From assembly GCF_041261445.1 (NCBI RefSeq), contig NZ_JBGCCU010000001.1, positions 248,001 to 312,000 on the forward strand: a DNA stretch of 64,000 nucleotides. Direction: 5' to 3'. The notes beneath the pieces are model-generated. The model was given only the letters and a program-made list of their open reading frames with translations, searched no databases and had not been told where the DNA came from. The position numbers were made by a program, and so were the translations under genes. Below are positions 63,518-64,000 of the stretch, piece after piece. Source of the DNA: Catenulispora sp. EB89. GTDB taxonomy: Bacteria; Actinomycetota; Actinomycetes; Streptomycetales; Catenulisporaceae. The first letter of the stretch is position 1; each line of letters opens with the position of its first letter.

Positions 63518-64000
63518 CTATTGCCCCTCGCCTGCCGACGAAGATCCTTGGAGCGCAAGCGGATTCGGGAACGGCGGCCAGAACGGAAGCGGCCGCGGCC
63601 CGAGCGTTTCGGCGTACGCGTTCTCGGCCAGCGCGCGCATGAAGGCGGCGTGGCTGGCCTGCTGCCGGAGCCGTTCGGCCCGCGCGGGATCGAAGGGCAC
63701 CCGGCCGGGCCAGCGGGCCGCGGGGACCTGAGGAGGCGAGGGAATACCCTGATATGCCGGGTCGTCCTTCGCGCCGCCGCCGTCGTCGTCCTCGGCGTCC
63801 AGAGCTCGCGCCACCGACTCCAGGGCGTCCAGCATCCCGCCGGACATCACCGCGTCGATTCCGGTCGTCTGGACCGGATACGGGATCTCGGCCCACACCG
63901 CCCGCGCGCAGTCGTCGCCCAGCACGCCCCACTTCTCCGAGATCGCCGCGACCATCGCCAGCCCGCGCCCGGACTCGCAGTCCCACTCGGCGTCCTCGTC
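63518..64000 (-). CDS. C-terminal part of a second RsbW-like ATP-binding protein
   Basis: Runs off the window edge; the frame is open to position 64000. The first visible residues DEDAEWDCESGRGLAMVAAI match the G2-box and following helix of HATPase_c_2 proteins, then SEKWGVLGDDCARAVWAEIP. A long C-terminal extension of about 115 residues follows, with an acidic patch (LDAEDDDGGGAKDDP) and a helix ARAERLRQQASHAAFMRALA ending in a Pro-rich tail. Such extensions are frequent in orphan streptomycete anti-sigma-like ATPases. The N-box is outside the window. Confidence 0.75.
   Translation of the reverse strand, partial: DEDAEWDCESGRGLAMVAAISEKWGVLGDDCARAVWAEIPYPVQTTGIDAVMSGGMLDALESVARALDAEDDDGGGAKDDPAYQGIPSPPQVPAARWPGRVPFDPARAERLRQQASHAAFMRALAENAYAETLGPRPLPFWPPFPNPLALQGSSSAGEGQ

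Overview
The window is one continuous stretch of a high-GC actinobacterial chromosome centred on the replication origin. GTG and TTG starts are common and genes are densely packed, often with 4-bp stop/start overlaps. Gene order around the origin (murJ, pseudokinase, sigM, anti-sigma, trxB, trxA, cwlM, parB, parA, rsmG, jag, yidC, yidD, rnpA, rpmH, dnaA, oriC, dnaN, gnd, recF, dciA, gyrB, gyrA) matches the mycobacterial and streptomycete plan. The KamB-type 16S rRNA methyltransferase at 34253-35005 carries its conserved Trp at residue 203. That is the number I recall for CacKam of Catenulispora acidiphila, so Catenulispora or a close relative is my best guess. No search could be run to confirm it.

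Layout. 1-6276: a partial gene, a small unknown gene, tRNA-Pro, then a metallophosphoesterase, a GatB/YqeY protein, an MBL hydrolase, a PAP2 phosphatase, a BlaI/M56 regulator-protease pair, DUF2277 and YchJ. 6263-18278: two ECF (SigE-type) sigma factors, each followed directly by a membrane protein gene. They flank a biosynthesis and repair block: asd-lysC, DUF5063-recR-ybaB, dnaX, SRP RNA, tRNA-Ser and an FBP zinc protein. 18479-21836: two small genes, an MFS transporter and the CCA-adding enzyme. 21893-33029: a cell-envelope and redox block (DUF6049, MurJ, pseudokinase, SigM with its anti-sigma, thioredoxin system, CwlM). 33255-36574: a DUF371-like gene overlapping the methyltransferase gene, then a PLP aminotransferase. 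36832-44023: a Ddl-type ligase, ParB/ParA, RsmG, Jag, YidC, YidD, RnpA, L34. 44024-55859: dnaA promoter, dnaA, oriC, dnaN, gnd, recF, dciA, gyrB, gyrA. 56172-64000: a DUF3566 membrane protein, tRNA-Ile, then a more accessory-looking part. That part holds a GntR/UTRA regulator, a compact operon of two unknown genes, an RsbW-like ATPase and a double-HTH protein, a trypsin-like protease, a nucleotidyltransferase, a secreted protein and the end of a second RsbW-like ATPase.

The most striking non-coding structure is 18 copies of a 14-bp parS-like element (GTTTCACGGGAAAC) between 31397 and 40708. It occurs in both orientations around parAB. Every copy differs from the perfectly palindromic parS core, and I saw no perfect copy in the window. 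Other regulatory signals are a SigR-type promoter before trxB, a BlaI-type operator before blaI, a dyad TACTG-N6-CAGTA on both sides of the GntR gene, DnaA boxes on both sides of dnaA, and an internal ribosome-binding site inside lysC.

How the genes fit together. Replication initiation (DnaA, DnaN, DciA, gyrase, DnaX), origin segregation (ParAB with the repeats), lipid II export and peptidoglycan control (MurJ, pseudokinase, CwlM, Ddl), membrane insertion (YidC/YidD/SRP RNA) and thiol homeostasis are grouped within about 35 kb of the origin. No transposase, integrase, CRISPR array or rRNA gene was seen.
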